DNA of 13,076 nucleotides, from NCBI GenBank assembly GCA_023252315.1, contig JAJPEB010000023.1:1-13076 (forward strand). Direction: 5' to 3'. This DNA comes from Candidatus Woesearchaeota archaeon. Its GTDB lineage: Archaea; Nanobdellota; Nanobdellia; Woesearchaeales; UBA525. Under the pieces are notes generated by a model that searched no databases, had not been told where the DNA came from, and saw nothing but the letters and a program-made list of their open reading frames with translations. Of this stretch, positions 12,860 to 13,076 are shown piece after piece. A program made the translations under genes and the position numbers. The stretch's first letter is position 1. The number at the start of each line of letters is the position of its first letter.

Positions 12860-13076
12860 ATGTCTCTCGACGAGCTGCTGCACGGAGTCGCGGAGTGGAC
12901 TGCGCAAGGACTCCCCGCGGACAGCATCGCAGCGGCCTATGGATTGAGCCAGGCAGGAGTGCACTGGGCGCAAAAGCTCCTCAAGGACATCATCACGCAG
13001 GAAGTGGAGAGGGGCAAGCCCAGGGAGGAGATCGCGCAGGCATGGGGAATGGAAGAGCGCTCCTTCTCCGCTCTCG
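12860..13076 (+). CDS. Protein with repeated helix-turn-helix-like units (5' part only)
   Basis: The frame runs open from the ATG to the end of the window (72 residues). It has two units with a 35-residue period: G-L-P-A-D-S-I-A-A-A-Y-G-L at 17-29 and G-K-P-R-E-E-I-A-Q-A-W-G-M at 52-64. Each is preceded by an acidic amphipathic helix and followed by another helix. The I-A-x-A-[YW]-G-[LM] core resembles the helix-turn of helix-turn-helix folds, suggesting DNA binding or an array of small helical modules. The family is not recognised, and the remaining length and domains are outside the window. The start is supported by the TATA spacing. No Shine-Dalgarno site is seen. The 150 bases between the preceding terminator and this gene hold only the promoter. 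Confidence 0.7.
   Translation, partial: MSLDELLHGVAEWTAQGLPADSIAAAYGLSQAGVHWAQKLLKDIITQEVERGKPREEIAQAWGMEERSFSAL

Noticed and set aside
1..13076. CRISPR arrays, insertion sequences, rRNA and tRNA genes
   Set aside because: No regularly spaced repeats, no transposase motifs or flanking terminal repeats, and no tRNA- or rRNA-like segments were seen on either strand.

Overview
This is a GC-rich archaeal chromosome segment. The archaeal calls rest on an MCM replicative helicase, an RPA-like OB-fold/winged-helix protein, an archaeal-type (SCNTT) glyceraldehyde-3-phosphate dehydrogenase, an archaeal-style PadR regulator, and TATA boxes placed so that most genes would be transcribed without a 5' leader. 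The lineage cannot be fixed from sequence alone. A DPANN-type or other uncultured high-GC archaeon is a reasonable guess but is only inference.

Layout. 1-80: C-terminal tail of a membrane protein resembling the SpoIIM family. 130-888 (+): divergent low-molecular-weight tyrosine-phosphatase-like protein. 885-2914 (-): a two-gene operon, an RPA32-like OB/winged-helix protein followed by a protein ending in a PEP-synthase-type phosphohistidine swivel domain. 3090-4127 (+): orphan protein. 4153-6255 (-): MCM helicase. 6437-8193 (+): a small-molecule-kinase-like (APH fold) protein overlapping a class I fructose-1,6-bisphosphatase. 8235-10495 (+): phosphoglycerate kinase overlapping GAPDH. 10603-12036 (+): MFS transporter. 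12109-12438 (-): PadR-type regulator. 12571-12645 (+): a 24-residue peptide ending in CGCGC, divergent from the regulator across a strong 26-bp dyad. 12860-end (+): start of a protein with two copies of a helix-turn-helix-like repeat.

Working together. FBPase, PGK and GAPDH sit in a row and form three steps of gluconeogenesis/upper carbon metabolism; the kinase-like protein is translationally coupled to the FBPase. MCM and the RPA-like protein are replication or ssDNA functions under separate promoters. The PadR/CGCGC pair looks like a self-contained regulatory module and is the most likely undescribed system here.

Regulation. Most promoters have a TATA element close to CATWTAAR about 29-33 nt upstream of the start codon (first element base to the A of ATG), predicting leaderless or nearly leaderless mRNAs. 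Downstream genes inside operons begin at 4-bp ATGA or GTGA overlaps. Two long pyrimidine tracts mark likely terminators. No tRNA, rRNA, CRISPR array or insertion sequence was seen, and no gene-free stretch exceeds about 220 bases.
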